DNA of 57,169 bases, from the NCBI RefSeq assembly GCF_052103615.1, contig NZ_JBQEKA010000015.1, forward strand, positions 1-57,169, written 5' to 3'. Origin of the DNA: Kerstersia sp052103615 (lineage in GTDB: Bacteria; Pseudomonadota; Gammaproteobacteria; Burkholderiales; Burkholderiaceae_B). The position numbers and the translations under genes were made by a program. The notes beneath the pieces are model-generated. The model was not told the origin of the DNA and made no database searches. It was given only the letters and a program-made list of their open reading frames with translations. Positions 35,366-44,208 of this stretch are shown in pieces. Positions within the stretch are counted from its first letter, which is position 1, and every line of letters starts with the position of its first letter.

Positions 35366-36442
35366 TCAATGATTTGAATGTTCGGTCTCGGCGCTGGCGT
35401 CCAATTCCGCGTCTATCTCAACCATAGGACGATAGCCATTGCAACAGCGGTATCGTCCGGCGTCAGCCTGAGTATCCGCCCACCAAAGCAGATCCGTGAT
35501 ATCGGCCAGGCGATGCGGACTCACCCATTGCCCCAGGGAATACAAGCTTTCTACAAAACGGAAGGGGGTTTTGTTGTCCCGCGCGTGCCCGACCTGCCCG
35601 CCCTGATACAGCTCGGACAAGGCGCCGTAACCAACCGGAATCGGTACCAGCCAGCCTGCCCCCTGCGGCCTGTCATGCTGCCAGCTGACCTTGCCGTTTT
35701 CTTTCTTGCCGTTTTCTTTCTTGCCGTTTTCTTCCTTGTTGCTGCGCCAGTTGAAGCGCGCCAGGTCCAGCCAGGCATCAAGTATCGTGGCATCGGCCTG
35801 ATGCGCCTGCAATTGCAGCAAGCGCTGCTGCAGCAAATCATCACGGCTGACCAGCGCAAACCCAGGCAGCCAGCGGCGGCGCAACAAGCGAAACTGTTCG
35901 GCACGCGCTTCCATCTGCTCTGGCACCGGCAGCAATGCCGGCGTGATGGAATGCCCGGGTTCAGGCAAATGATGCACGACCGAGCCGCCAGCGATGCGCA
36001 TCACCGACAGCATATTGCGTATCGTCCAGGCCAGTTCCTGCTGTTTTTCCTTGCCTTGGTACAACACATTATTGCTATCGCCGATGTCGCCGCCATCCAC
36101 CTGGAAAACAAGCGTGATATCCAGGTGAATTCGGCCTTCCTCTACAATGGCTGCAGTGCTGCCGTCTTTATCCACCGGATTGCGGCTCAAGCGAAATGTC
36201 TTGACGTAACCATCATGCACCTGTTCTTCATGCCAATGGCAGATCACACCCACTTTTTCCAGAACCAAAGGAATATTGGCCGCTGCCATTTTTCTTTCGA
36301 GTGCCCACATCAGCCCCAGAAAAGCTGTCATGGCAGGAAAGCCATGTGTCAGGGGACTGGAAATGGCATTCGCATTCTGGATGCGCAAATGCGGCAAGAC
36401 CAGCCAGCCCTTGCCTGCCAGCGTATGACGAAAATCAGTCAT
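35366..36442 (-). CDS. csy2: Type I-F Csy2 (Cas5f) subunit
   Basis: A 358-residue Cas5-type subunit that holds the crRNA 5' handle and, with Csy1, reads the PAM. The N-terminal LPHLRIQNANAISSPLTHGFPAMTAF (shown only in part, about residues 16-41) with the conserved NAISSPLTxGFP stretch is typical. A three-copy Glu-Asn-Gly-Lys-Lys repeat (about residues 235-250) is encoded by a 15-bp tandem repeat (35690-35735). The ATG overlaps the csy1 stop (ATGA). Confidence 0.94.
   Translation of the reverse strand: MTDFRHTLAGKGWLVLPHLRIQNANAISSPLTHGFPAMTAFLGLMWALERKMAAANIPLVLEKVGVICHWHEEQVHDGYVKTFRLSRNPVDKDGSTAAIVEEGRIHLDITLVFQVDGGDIGDSNNVLYQGKEKQQELAWTIRNMLSVMRIAGGSVVHHLPEPGHSITPALLPVPEQMEARAEQFRLLRRRWLPGFALVSRDDLLQQRLLQLQAHQADATILDAWLDLARFNWRSNKEENGKKENGKKENGKVSWQHDRPQGAGWLVPIPVGYGALSELYQGGQVGHARDNKTPFRFVESLYSLGQWVSPHRLADITDLLWWADTQADAGRYRCCNGYRPMVEIDAELDASAETEHSNH
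35690..35735. repeat. 15-bp tandem repeat inside csy2
   Basis: The unit TTCTTGCCGTTTTCT is present about three times and encodes repeated KKENG in a surface-like loop. Copy-number change would keep the frame because the unit is 15 bp. Confidence 0.8.
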
Positions 36443-37812
36443 GTCTGGCCTCCCTTACGCGTCGGGATATAGCGCGGCGCATTCTGCTCCACACGCAAAC
36501 GATGCAGGCTTTGCGCCCAGCCATCCGTGCTTTCATCCACTAACAGCTCCTTTTTCCATTCACGCAACTCGACATCGCCTACCCGTAATTCTTTTTCCAG
36601 ATGGGTGTTGAGCCAACTGCCGAAACGATGGCCGATTTGCGCAGGCCAATCCATGAACATCCACTCCGACCGAAATCCGGCATCTGTTTCCGCACGTTTG
36701 GGATCCAGCCAGAGCTGCTCGGGCAATGCCAGTTCACAACGCCGGTCTGCCGTCCAGCCCGCCGGCCAGCCGCGCTGCAACTCACCCGCCAGCGTCACCA
36801 GCTCGTCAATCAGCGTGGAAACATAGGCCTCGACCCGGTTACGTGTGGCGGCATTGGCTGGCGGATCGCTTTTCAGGAATTTCAGGAATGCCCTGACTGT
36901 GGGCCTCACGCCTTCGCGAGCCATCAGCATGTGCTCGAAAATGGAGCGCAGCCCCCAAGGCTGGCGCAGCGCGCGCGACTGCCATTGCGGCGGCAGCGAC
37001 GCCAGCAGATAATTATTTCCGCCGCGTTCACTGTTGAGCTGACTGATATTTTGCGGTTTCGTGCCGCCAAGCTTCTGCACCGCCAGGCTAGGGTAATCAT
37101 GCAAGACACCCTCATGCGCCTTGCCCTCCCGGCGCGCGGCGCGCGCTGCTTTATTGGCCTCGCCGAAACGATCTTCCTGCACTTGGGCATATACCCTGTG
37201 CACCAGCGACGTCGGATATAGCGGCGCCAGCAGGTGATATTGTCCATCGTCCGTTGCATCGTCGGCCGCCAGCCAGTAAAGCTGTTTGGCGCGGGCATGA
37301 CTGCTGAGTTCGTTTTCCCGCGGCCGGGTCAGGCTGGTAAACGCTGACTGCCATTGTTTGGCGATGGCTGGATCCGGATGCAATGCCGCCATGACAGCAG
37401 CATCGTCATCCAGCAGCCAATCCAGCACGAGACGCCCATCCACCAGAATTCTAAGAAACTTATAGACATCCAGCGCAGCGGCATTGCCGACGACATCCGC
37501 AGAAAAATCCCGCATCAAAACGTGGCTGCCCACCAAAAGATGCTCAGGCAGCTGGGACGGAATGCAATACAGATTCGTGCCCCGGGCATCCGGGTGAATA
37601 GGTTTCAGGGAGTGCGTGACGGCTTGAATTTGCCTGACCCGGCGTGCCGCATCTTCCAGCCACCGTTCTGACTGGAATTGAGCTATCCATTCATTGCGCT
37701 TGGGATCGTCATCCGCAAGTTTGTCAACCTTGGCTTGCAGGCGATCCTGCAAGAACATCTGAATAGCGGCACGCGCGCGTTGTGTCCGCCCTGCTTTATC
37801 GCTTGCTGACAA
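36439..37812 (-). CDS. csy1: Type I-F Csy1 (Cas8f) large subunit
   Basis: A 457-residue large subunit that recognises the CC PAM and recruits Cas2-3. The N-terminal helix RARAAIQMFLQDRLQAKVDK is the usual Csy1 start region. NLYCIPSQLPEHLLVGSHVL, FGEANKAARAARREGKAHEG and RGGNNYLLASLPPQW are in family order. I choose the TTG at 37812 because AAGGAG lies 5 nt upstream. An in-frame ATG at 37863 has no ribosome site and would add a hydrophobic stretch (MLHRHFIFFLLF) foreign to the family. It heads the csy1-csy2-csy3-cas6f operon. Confidence 0.92.
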   Translation of the reverse strand: MSASDKAGRTQRARAAIQMFLQDRLQAKVDKLADDDPKRNEWIAQFQSERWLEDAARRVRQIQAVTHSLKPIHPDARGTNLYCIPSQLPEHLLVGSHVLMRDFSADVVGNAAALDVYKFLRILVDGRLVLDWLLDDDAAVMAALHPDPAIAKQWQSAFTSLTRPRENELSSHARAKQLYWLAADDATDDGQYHLLAPLYPTSLVHRVYAQVQEDRFGEANKAARAARREGKAHEGVLHDYPSLAVQKLGGTKPQNISQLNSERGGNNYLLASLPPQWQSRALRQPWGLRSIFEHMLMAREGVRPTVRAFLKFLKSDPPANAATRNRVEAYVSTLIDELVTLAGELQRGWPAGWTADRRCELALPEQLWLDPKRAETDAGFRSEWMFMDWPAQIGHRFGSWLNTHLEKELRVGDVELREWKKELLVDESTDGWAQSLHRLRVEQNAPRYIPTRKGGQT

Positions 37813-38034
37813 GACCGCTCCTTTTTCAAAAAGCAGAAAAAAGATAAAATGCCTGTGCAGCATGAATGCCGCACAGGGAATGGTTTAGGCCGGTATCCGG
37901 CCTACACTAATAAGATTCGATGTAAGCCAAACATCTGTTTTCATCCTTGTGGCCCGTATCCTACGGTTGGCTAGCCTGACGTCTAGTGCTGCAAGGCTTC
38001 CTCTTGTCGGAGAGGAAGAACAAAAAATATTGAA

Positions 38035-38061
38035 CCACTGTTTTTTTTATTTTTATATATT
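38035..38061 (+). promoter_or_regulatory. Candidate CreR target site in the csy operon leader
   Basis: On the plus strand a CC dinucleotide (38035-38036), the type I-F PAM, is followed by ACTGTTTTTTT (38037-38047), identical to the first 11 nt of the pseudo-spacer at 38136. Positions 15-17 and 19-23 also match. The site lies about 20-45 bp downstream of the predicted csy transcription start, suited to a roadblock. AT-richness weakens the statistics. Confidence 0.6.
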
Positions 38062-38084
38062 TAAATAAAAATAATATAGTGAGA

Positions 38085-38113
38085 ATGCTATAGTCATCAA
38101 TAGGAGTTGTCAA
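38085..38113 (-). promoter_or_regulatory. Putative promoter of the csy1-csy2-csy3-cas6f operon
   Basis: On the minus strand a perfect TTGACA (38113 to 38108) is followed after 17 bp by TAGCAT (38090 to 38085). Transcription would begin near 38078 and leave a 5' UTR of about 265 nt, which contains the hairpins at 37997-38018 and 37887-37905. The -35 overlaps the first pseudo-repeat of the CreR-like element on the other strand. Confidence 0.6.
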
Positions 38114-38191
38114 CTGCCGCTAGGCAGCTTAGCAAACTGTTTTTTTCCGTTTGATATAAACTCCGCTGCCGCACAGGCAGTCTCACTTTTT
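38101..38191 (+). ncRNA. CreR-like crRNA-like regulatory RNA
   Basis: The plus strand carries pseudo-repeat 1 (38109-38135; hairpin CTGCC-GCTA-GGCAG and handle CTTAGCAA, one change from the array handle CTTAGAAA). A 25-nt pseudo-spacer follows (38136-38160), then pseudo-repeat 2 (38161-38188; CTGCC-GCACA-GGCAG, one change from the array hairpin). Cas6f cleavage would release a crRNA-like RNA. An extended -10 (TGC-TATAGT, 38086-38094) precedes it and T5 follows the second hairpin. The strand is opposite to the cas genes, and the second pseudo-repeat overlaps the cas2-3 stop codon. The guide matches the site at 38035-38061, in front of csy1. The architecture is seen directly; the role is inferred from known CreR guides. 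Confidence 0.7.
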
Positions 38192-41100
38192 GTTCGCAAA
38201 ACCCAACCAGGGGTGCCAATACCATCCCTGGTTGTTATCCCTATTCACACGCAAGCTGACGGTCGCGAACTTTTCGGCAAATGCTCTCAAGGGCAAATCC
38301 ATATCTTCGGCCTGGGCCCGCATGGCTGCCATCAGGTCTGCGTCGCCCCAAAAGCTGATCTGCGCGTGAGTCACCCTTTCCTGCTCGATCCGGGTATTGC
38401 GGTCTTCCCATTCGTCATAGCCGCGCTCCCACTTTTGCTTTCCTTCAACCACGCGAAACAGGCGGTAATCGTCTTCGTCCTCGGTCGGCAAAAGCACTAG
38501 TTCCTCTTGTTGCTGCGTTTCCTGGCGGAATGGCTGCGCCTGCTGCATCGCCGCCGTCAGACTCAGTTTTCCATCCAGCCAGAAGCTGCTGGCATTCAGA
38601 TGCGCGACACCGGGCGCCGAGACACGCGATACAGCCACCGGCGCCGCGGCGGCCTGACGCGCCAAACGGTTGCGACGAACCGGCGCCTCGCCGCCACCCC
38701 TAGCGTCCATCCCTATGCCTGCCGGCAACATTTGCTGCGCTATCCGCTCGTGTTCCAGATCAACGAGATTGCCCTCCACTTGTCGCGCCGCTACAGGCCT
38801 GGGCAGAATACGCAACCGCGCATCCACAGGCATCTGCAGCTCGGCATCCAGCCACGGCGCCAGCAAAGCCCCCAAGTCGTGGGTTTTCAATCGGAACGCC
38901 AGGCTTTCAAACCCTGGTCTGCAATACGCGATGCCATCCTTGCTCTCGTAATGTTTCAAATTGGTCTGGCACACCAGTACGTTAGGATGCTTGACGATTT
39001 TTTGTGAACGATGGCGCAATACCCGACCTGCCAACTGGATCAATGAGCGCATGGAGGAAGGCTCAACCACGGCCCAGTCATAATCATGATCGCGGCCCAC
39101 CTCGGTGACGGGGGAGCCCAGGACGATAAACAACTGATCCATCGCCGCCTGCCCATCAATGGCCCGGCGGATATCTGGCCTGTCGAACACGGCAGTTTCA
39201 TCACGGCGATCCAGCGTGCCATCCAGCCTGTGCTCTATCGCCGAACGCATGAACAGTGGAAACTGCGAGTGATAGACACTCAAATGGATATGCATGCCGG
39301 CAGGCACGCTCTGTCTGAACAGCGCCAAAGCCACATCAAACAAAGGCCCGATATTGGCCATGCGTATCAGGCCAAAGCTCACCCGCCTTGCCTGCCCGGT
39401 CTTGCCCTTGGGATCGACGCTGTGATGGTACTGGTGCAAAGCCAGCGCCGCGTCCAGCAGCGCCCGGGCAAATACATGGCAACGCTCCTGTGATTCCAAT
39501 TGCCGCATGCCTTTTGGCAAACCTGATACCTGCATGCGCCGGCGTTCGTGCTGTGCCGTTTGCATCGTCAGTTCAGCAGCACGCCTGCCAACAAACTGCC
39601 CATGCTGGATATCAAAACCAGCCGCATCCGCGCAATCAGCATGTTGTTGGCTGAACTCATCAACCCAAAGGCAAGCCACCCCCGGCAGTTCATCCGGCCG
39701 TTCGCCACGGTTGCGCTGATAAACCTGCCGCCCTTCCAGATACGCCAAGAACAAGCCCTGCACAAGCGCCGGCGGCAAGGTGGCCGAAGACAGCAACACG
39801 CGCGCGCCCAGCAACCCCGCCCAGTGCACCAGCCTTGCCAACGCAGGCAAATCATCCAGATCGAAATCATCCGGTTCATCCAGAACAAGATCCCCAGTCA
39901 TCAAACGCAACATGGGCGCAATCTGCCCGCCGCCACGCAGGCTTTCAGTCGCCGGCATAAGATGATCGACCGTGCAGACCAGCAGGGGAGCCGCCAATAG
40001 CTTGCGGGCGCCATGGTCTCGTCCCAGATACTGCAAAACGGGATGCTGGTCATTACCTTCGAAGACAACGTGAGTGGCTTCATCCAGCAAGGCTTTGCTG
40101 GATGCCGAACCCGTTTTTTCCGCCACGGCTTCGTAATACTCAAACAACTCTCGGCTGGCAGCGCCCCCAACCAGAATCGCCAGTTCATCATCCGCCAGCC
40201 CCAGGTCACGCTGAAAGCTGCGCCCGGTTTGCAGCGTCAAAGTGCGCAAGCCGATAGCAAAAGCACAGCGCATGCCTAGCTGGGGGTTGGACAATGCATT
40301 CATGATGCGCGCATTGCCCAACGTTTTGCCACAACCTGTGGAGGCCATATTGACAATAAAGGCACCATGCTGGGCCGAACGTTCAGCCAATCCGGCGGCG
40401 CAATCAACGGCCTTGTCCTGCCAGCGGAACCGCGCATTGTCGCTACGTGCTTTCAGGCGTTTGTGATGACGCAAATGCGCCAATTGCCGAGTCAAGCCAG
40501 GCAGCGCATGCACCGTCTGGCTGGCGCACCGTTCTACGCCCAGCAAATGTTCATCCAGTGTCTGATTCAGTGCTGTCCGTCCGCCACGGCTGATGGTATT
40601 GGCATAAGGACGATCCTCACCAGGGGCTTGCAAGAAAGGCTGGCGCTCAGGCGCTACACGGCCCCGCGAGTCCAACCCGAGACTGGAGTAATAATGGTCG
40701 CCCAGCATCAGCGCCAATCTTGCCAGATGCATCACATAGGCATCGCATGGCAAGCCTGTGTTCTGGCGAGAAGAAAAGCCATGTGCTGGCGCAGCAAGCG
40801 ATTTCAGTAATGCCTGAGCCAGACGTGCCGCACGCTTGCGCCAGCCAGCGCCTGCCACCGGCAACGGCTGGCGGAACTGCCAGTATGGGCGCACTAAGGC
40901 CGCCCCCTGTTCACGGCGTTGTTCGCCCAGGTAAGGCTCGTTCCAATTGGCGTCGATTTTCCCCAGCACCTGAACAAGGTCACCCAGCGCCAGCTCAGTC
41001 ATTACCCGGCCATGCCATACCTTCTGCGTCTTCGCACTGCCTGCCGTATCCGGCACAGCCGGCAGGCGATGATGCGACAGGATCAGCCAGGCCACTGCCT

Positions 41101-41875
41101 GCGCCAATGGCGGCAAAGCATGCAATGGGTTCAGTGCGGCCCCCTCCTTCCCGTCCATGCCATCCCGGAGCAAAGCGGGCCCAATCCATTGCTTCGCCCA
41201 TGCAGCAGCATCTGGCGCATCAACTGCTGCTGCCAGTTGCTGCAACCACACGCGGTCGAGATCCCATTCGTCTGCGTGTCTGGAAAGTGCTGACCCCGCC
41301 GGCGAAGCACCCGCATCATCCTTTAGCTGCGCTGCAGCCGGCGCCCCGCACCCGACTTCCGCCTGACCCGCCGCGCGGGTATTAAGGCATGTCGTCACGA
41401 AAGCCTGAAACATGCGCACGGATGTCCATTCATGCCGGTACAGGTTTTTCCCCTGCAAACGGCCATGCAAACGGTCCTGAAAGGCATCGCTGGCTTTACC
41501 CAGATCGTGCATGAGCGCCGCCAGCGCTGCCAGTTGCTGGATGACAGCCAGACTATGCCAGGTGTTTTCATCTTCCGCCCGCAAGACATCGCCGCGCGTC
41601 GTATTGGTGGGGACGGCACCTTGCTCATTGAACTGCCGGGCATCACCAACAATCCAAAGCAGTTCACTATGATCCAGGCCGCGTATCCAGTGGCATGCCA
41701 CCGCCGTATTTTTGCGTGCCGTTTTGCGCAATAGTTTGCGCAAGGTATCCAGCCCAGCCTGCGTCATCGAAGTCTGCCAGGTCCGTTCGCCCCGCCGTTC
41801 GGCAAACTGATCGAGAATACGGCGAGTTTCAGTCAACGCCCGTTTGCTGCATTGGGAAATCAGCAGAATATTCAT
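38183..41875 (-). CDS. cas3: Type I-F Cas2-Cas3 fusion nuclease-helicase
   Basis: A 1230-residue fusion. Residues 1-90 are a Cas2-like domain (MNILLISQCSKRALTETRRI), used with Cas1 in adaptation. The HD nuclease follows (LMHDLGKASDAF, His123-Asp124). The superfamily-2 helicase has Walker A MASTGCGKTLG near residue 510, the DExH-type box DEPDDFD near 665, SSATLPPALV near 693, and motif VI LAGRVLRHRSQK. It is recruited by the Csy complex to degrade targeted DNA. The protein is somewhat longer than the roughly 1100 residues usual for I-F Cas3. It overlaps cas1 by 4 bp (ATGA). Confidence 0.96.
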   Translation of the reverse strand: MNILLISQCSKRALTETRRILDQFAERRGERTWQTSMTQAGLDTLRKLLRKTARKNTAVACHWIRGLDHSELLWIVGDARQFNEQGAVPTNTTRGDVLRAEDENTWHSLAVIQQLAALAALMHDLGKASDAFQDRLHGRLQGKNLYRHEWTSVRMFQAFVTTCLNTRAAGQAEVGCGAPAAAQLKDDAGASPAGSALSRHADEWDLDRVWLQQLAAAVDAPDAAAWAKQWIGPALLRDGMDGKEGAALNPLHALPPLAQAVAWLILSHHRLPAVPDTAGSAKTQKVWHGRVMTELALGDLVQVLGKIDANWNEPYLGEQRREQGAALVRPYWQFRQPLPVAGAGWRKRAARLAQALLKSLAAPAHGFSSRQNTGLPCDAYVMHLARLALMLGDHYYSSLGLDSRGRVAPERQPFLQAPGEDRPYANTISRGGRTALNQTLDEHLLGVERCASQTVHALPGLTRQLAHLRHHKRLKARSDNARFRWQDKAVDCAAGLAERSAQHGAFIVNMASTGCGKTLGNARIMNALSNPQLGMRCAFAIGLRTLTLQTGRSFQRDLGLADDELAILVGGAASRELFEYYEAVAEKTGSASSKALLDEATHVVFEGNDQHPVLQYLGRDHGARKLLAAPLLVCTVDHLMPATESLRGGGQIAPMLRLMTGDLVLDEPDDFDLDDLPALARLVHWAGLLGARVLLSSATLPPALVQGLFLAYLEGRQVYQRNRGERPDELPGVACLWVDEFSQQHADCADAAGFDIQHGQFVGRRAAELTMQTAQHERRRMQVSGLPKGMRQLESQERCHVFARALLDAALALHQYHHSVDPKGKTGQARRVSFGLIRMANIGPLFDVALALFRQSVPAGMHIHLSVYHSQFPLFMRSAIEHRLDGTLDRRDETAVFDRPDIRRAIDGQAAMDQLFIVLGSPVTEVGRDHDYDWAVVEPSSMRSLIQLAGRVLRHRSQKIVKHPNVLVCQTNLKHYESKDGIAYCRPGFESLAFRLKTHDLGALLAPWLDAELQMPVDARLRILPRPVAARQVEGNLVDLEHERIAQQMLPAGIGMDARGGGEAPVRRNRLARQAAAAPVAVSRVSAPGVAHLNASSFWLDGKLSLTAAMQQAQPFRQETQQQEELVLLPTEDEDDYRLFRVVEGKQKWERGYDEWEDRNTRIEQERVTHAQISFWGDADLMAAMRAQAEDMDLPLRAFAEKFATVSLRVNRDNNQGWYWHPWLGFANKK

Positions 41876-42864
41876 ATTTCGCCCTGAGCTTCACTGTCTT
41901 GGCTGGCCGTCTCCAAGGCGATGTCCTTGAGCGTCTCTATCATGAAGTCCAGAGATTCACTGCGGGTCAGCGACTCGATGCAGTTGCGCCGAAACTGCTG
42001 TTCACTGTCGCCCTTCATGGCCGACAGAAATGCCTGGGGCAAAATGACCGCATCCTTGACCAAATCCGCTGCATCAAAAACCAGGCCCCCACGCCGGGTT
42101 TTGCCATGCAGGATAGCCAAGCCATGCGGCAAGCCAAGTACCCATGTCGCCGTTGCCCCGAGACCGTAGGCCAGATAATTGCCATGATCAAGAAACCGGT
42201 TCGCTGGGTCCGTCCCGGTACCACGCTTGGCGCGACTGAATTCCCCATAGCCTACGGCATCGACAGCATGTTTAAACAGCGTTTTGGTTAACCTGGCCTC
42301 TTCGGTCAACAAGCCCACCGTATCTGGCGCCAGCTCAATTTGCCGCAAGGTCCGGTCCAAGACATCATCCAGGCGTTTGATATCCACCCTAAACCCGGCT
42401 TCCTGCAAAGCACGCTGGCCCCATGCCTCGCGCAGGCGCAATATGCGCGCACGCTGCAAGGCTTTCGCCGCCTTCAGGCGCAAGGCCTCTTCAAACCAGA
42501 AACGCACCCAGGCCTGTAAGTATTCGGTGGGACGATACTCACTTTGGGGGCTGAACCAGGCTACCGCCATGTCCATTTCATTGGCGCTGAACAACGGTGT
42601 GCCACCCCCGCCTGCGAACCCAAGCAACACACCCGCCTTGGCCAGTTCACGCATGGCTGCCTGGGTCACGGATGTCCCGGTTCCCAGCAAAATGCTGGTG
42701 GTATTGGCGATGGGGATATTCCAATAAAGCTGTCGTTTGCCAGCATCCGTGACATACTCCACCCGGCCTCCGTTGACCAATACCCGGCAGTGCTCAAGGT
42801 AGTAGATGTTCGCCCGTTTGGAATGCAGAATGGTCTTGAGATCAGAGGCAGGGATGTCTTCCAT
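41872..42864 (-). CDS. cas1: Type I-F CRISPR-associated endonuclease Cas1
   Basis: A 330-residue integrase that inserts new spacers. The N-terminal beta-domain begins EDIPASDLKTILHSKRANIYY, with NGGRVEYVTDAG and the I-F hallmark NIPIANTTSILLGTGTSVTQ. The helical catalytic domain holds the Glu in LLTEEARLTKTLFK, the His in GLPHGLAILHG, and the Asp pair in GLVFDAADLVKD. It is the first gene of the minus-strand cas cluster. Its own promoter would lie at 42865-42960, where the sequence turns AT-rich. Confidence 0.97.
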   Translation of the reverse strand: MEDIPASDLKTILHSKRANIYYLEHCRVLVNGGRVEYVTDAGKRQLYWNIPIANTTSILLGTGTSVTQAAMRELAKAGVLLGFAGGGGTPLFSANEMDMAVAWFSPQSEYRPTEYLQAWVRFWFEEALRLKAAKALQRARILRLREAWGQRALQEAGFRVDIKRLDDVLDRTLRQIELAPDTVGLLTEEARLTKTLFKHAVDAVGYGEFSRAKRGTGTDPANRFLDHGNYLAYGLGATATWVLGLPHGLAILHGKTRRGGLVFDAADLVKDAVILPQAFLSAMKGDSEQQFRRNCIESLTRSESLDFMIETLKDIALETASQDSEAQGEI

Positions 42865-43132
42865 AGAAGCGAGTCCAAATCACGTCCATCAATTAATTAG
42901 ATTGATCTTACGCTAAGACATCCGCTCCCGGCGTTCTCGTCTCCTGGCCACACCGCAGGAATGCTCCGGGCGCCACGCACTCCGCCACGCCTGCTGCCTG
43001 CCCGGCCGGCCCGGCCACAAAAAGCAAACACCCGGGCCGGCATTGGCTGCCGCCCGGGTGTTGGAATACCAGATGCTGCGCTTGTCAGGAGAGGATATCC
43101 GCCCTGCTCCTACCTCGCCACAACCCCTGCCC

Positions 43133-44005
43133 TCAAGTGTATTTTTTCTCCAGCGTATCCCAGAATGGCTTGTTCACCAGCCTTTGCCGTTCCAGGAATG
43201 GGGTGACCAGCGCGGGGTCTTCTTGCACTTCTTTTTCGTCCCGCAATACGGTCAGCGCTTTCTGCATGCCGGCGACAGCGCCTTGCAAGGCGGCGTTGGC
43301 GTAGAGGACGAATGCGAAGCCCAGCCCGCCCAGTTCGGTGGCGTTGAAGATCGGTGTTTTACCGCCGATGACCAAGTTCATGAGTTGCGGTTTATCTACC
43401 AGTGCCGGTAAACGGCGCACTTCTTCCTGGGTTTCCAGCGCTTCAACAAACAGGATGTCTGCGCCCGCTTCGGCGTAACGGCCTGCGCGTTCTATGGTTT
43501 CTTCAAAGCTGTGCGTGCTGCGGGCGTCGGTACGCGCCATGACCAGAAAGTCCGGGTCGCGGCGGGCATCTACGGCTGCCTTGATCTTGCTGACCATTTC
43601 ATCGGCAGCAATCACTTCTTTGCCGGAAAAGTGGCCACAGCGTTTGGGGCTGACCTGGTCTTCCAGCTGGATGCAGTCCGCCCCGGCGCGTTCCAGGGTG
43701 CGGACCGCGTGGTAGGTGTTGAGCGCATTGCCAAAACCGGTGTCGGCATCCACCAGCAGCGGGACATCTACCGCGTCACGGATGCGCGCCGTGTGTTCAG
43801 CAATGTCGCTCAGGCCCATGAAGCCCTGATCCGGCAAGCCGAAACTCATGTTGGTGACGCCTGCGCCTGTGACGTAGATGGCTTCAAAACCCAGGTCGGC
43901 AATGACCCGGGCCGACAAGGCATTGAACGCCCCCGGCACGATGATGCCGCGACGGGCTGCGGCCAGCGCGCGCAGTTTTTGCCTCGGGGATGATGACTGA
44001 CTCAT
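43133..44005 (-). CDS. prpB: Isocitrate lyase/PEP-mutase family protein, probable methylisocitrate lyase
   Basis: A 290-residue TIM-barrel lyase of the ICL/PEPM family. VPGAFNALSARVIADLGFEA, VDADTGFGN (metal-binding Asp), LEDQVSPKRCGHFSGKEV with the catalytic Cys in KRCGH, and ARTDAR are seen. PrpB enzymes split 2-methylisocitrate into pyruvate and succinate. The position downstream of prpC and prpD supports this role. However, VSPKRCGHFSG differs slightly from the classical KRCGHR of PrpB, so an oxaloacetate-type or other PEPM member cannot be excluded. A 203-bp gap with a GGCGCCC hairpin (44169-44188) separates it from prpD. Confidence 0.8.
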   Translation of the reverse strand: MSQSSSPRQKLRALAAARRGIIVPGAFNALSARVIADLGFEAIYVTGAGVTNMSFGLPDQGFMGLSDIAEHTARIRDAVDVPLLVDADTGFGNALNTYHAVRTLERAGADCIQLEDQVSPKRCGHFSGKEVIAADEMVSKIKAAVDARRDPDFLVMARTDARSTHSFEETIERAGRYAEAGADILFVEALETQEEVRRLPALVDKPQLMNLVIGGKTPIFNATELGGLGFAFVLYANAALQGAVAGMQKALTVLRDEKEVQEDPALVTPFLERQRLVNKPFWDTLEKKYT

Positions 44006-44168
44006 TTCATAGACTCCTTCAATTTCCGGCCTCGCTGCCGGCTGGTATGGAGGTTTTTGTCCAGGCGCTTTGCGCGGCCGTCACAGGCCCGGCAATGCCG
44101 TCCCGTCAGGACGGCGCCCCAGGCAAGGAGTGAAGCCGCGCCAGCCGTGGGGACTGGTGCGGCTCACT

Positions 44169-44188
44169 GGCGCCCGTTTAGGGGCGCC
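44169..44188. other. Hairpin in the prpD-prpB spacer
   Basis: The stem GGCGCCC / GGGCGCC with a loop of about six bases lies just after the prpD stop codon. There is no T-run. It may protect the upstream mRNA end or attenuate prpB expression. Confidence 0.4.
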
Positions 44189-44208
44189 GACGGACTGCCG
44201 CTTCTGGT

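Noticed and set aside
37868..37879. GCCGCACAGGG near csy1, similar to the core of pseudo-repeat 2
   Set aside because: Only about ten bases are shared and no CTGCC...GGCAG hairpin forms, so it is not counted as a third pseudo-repeat.
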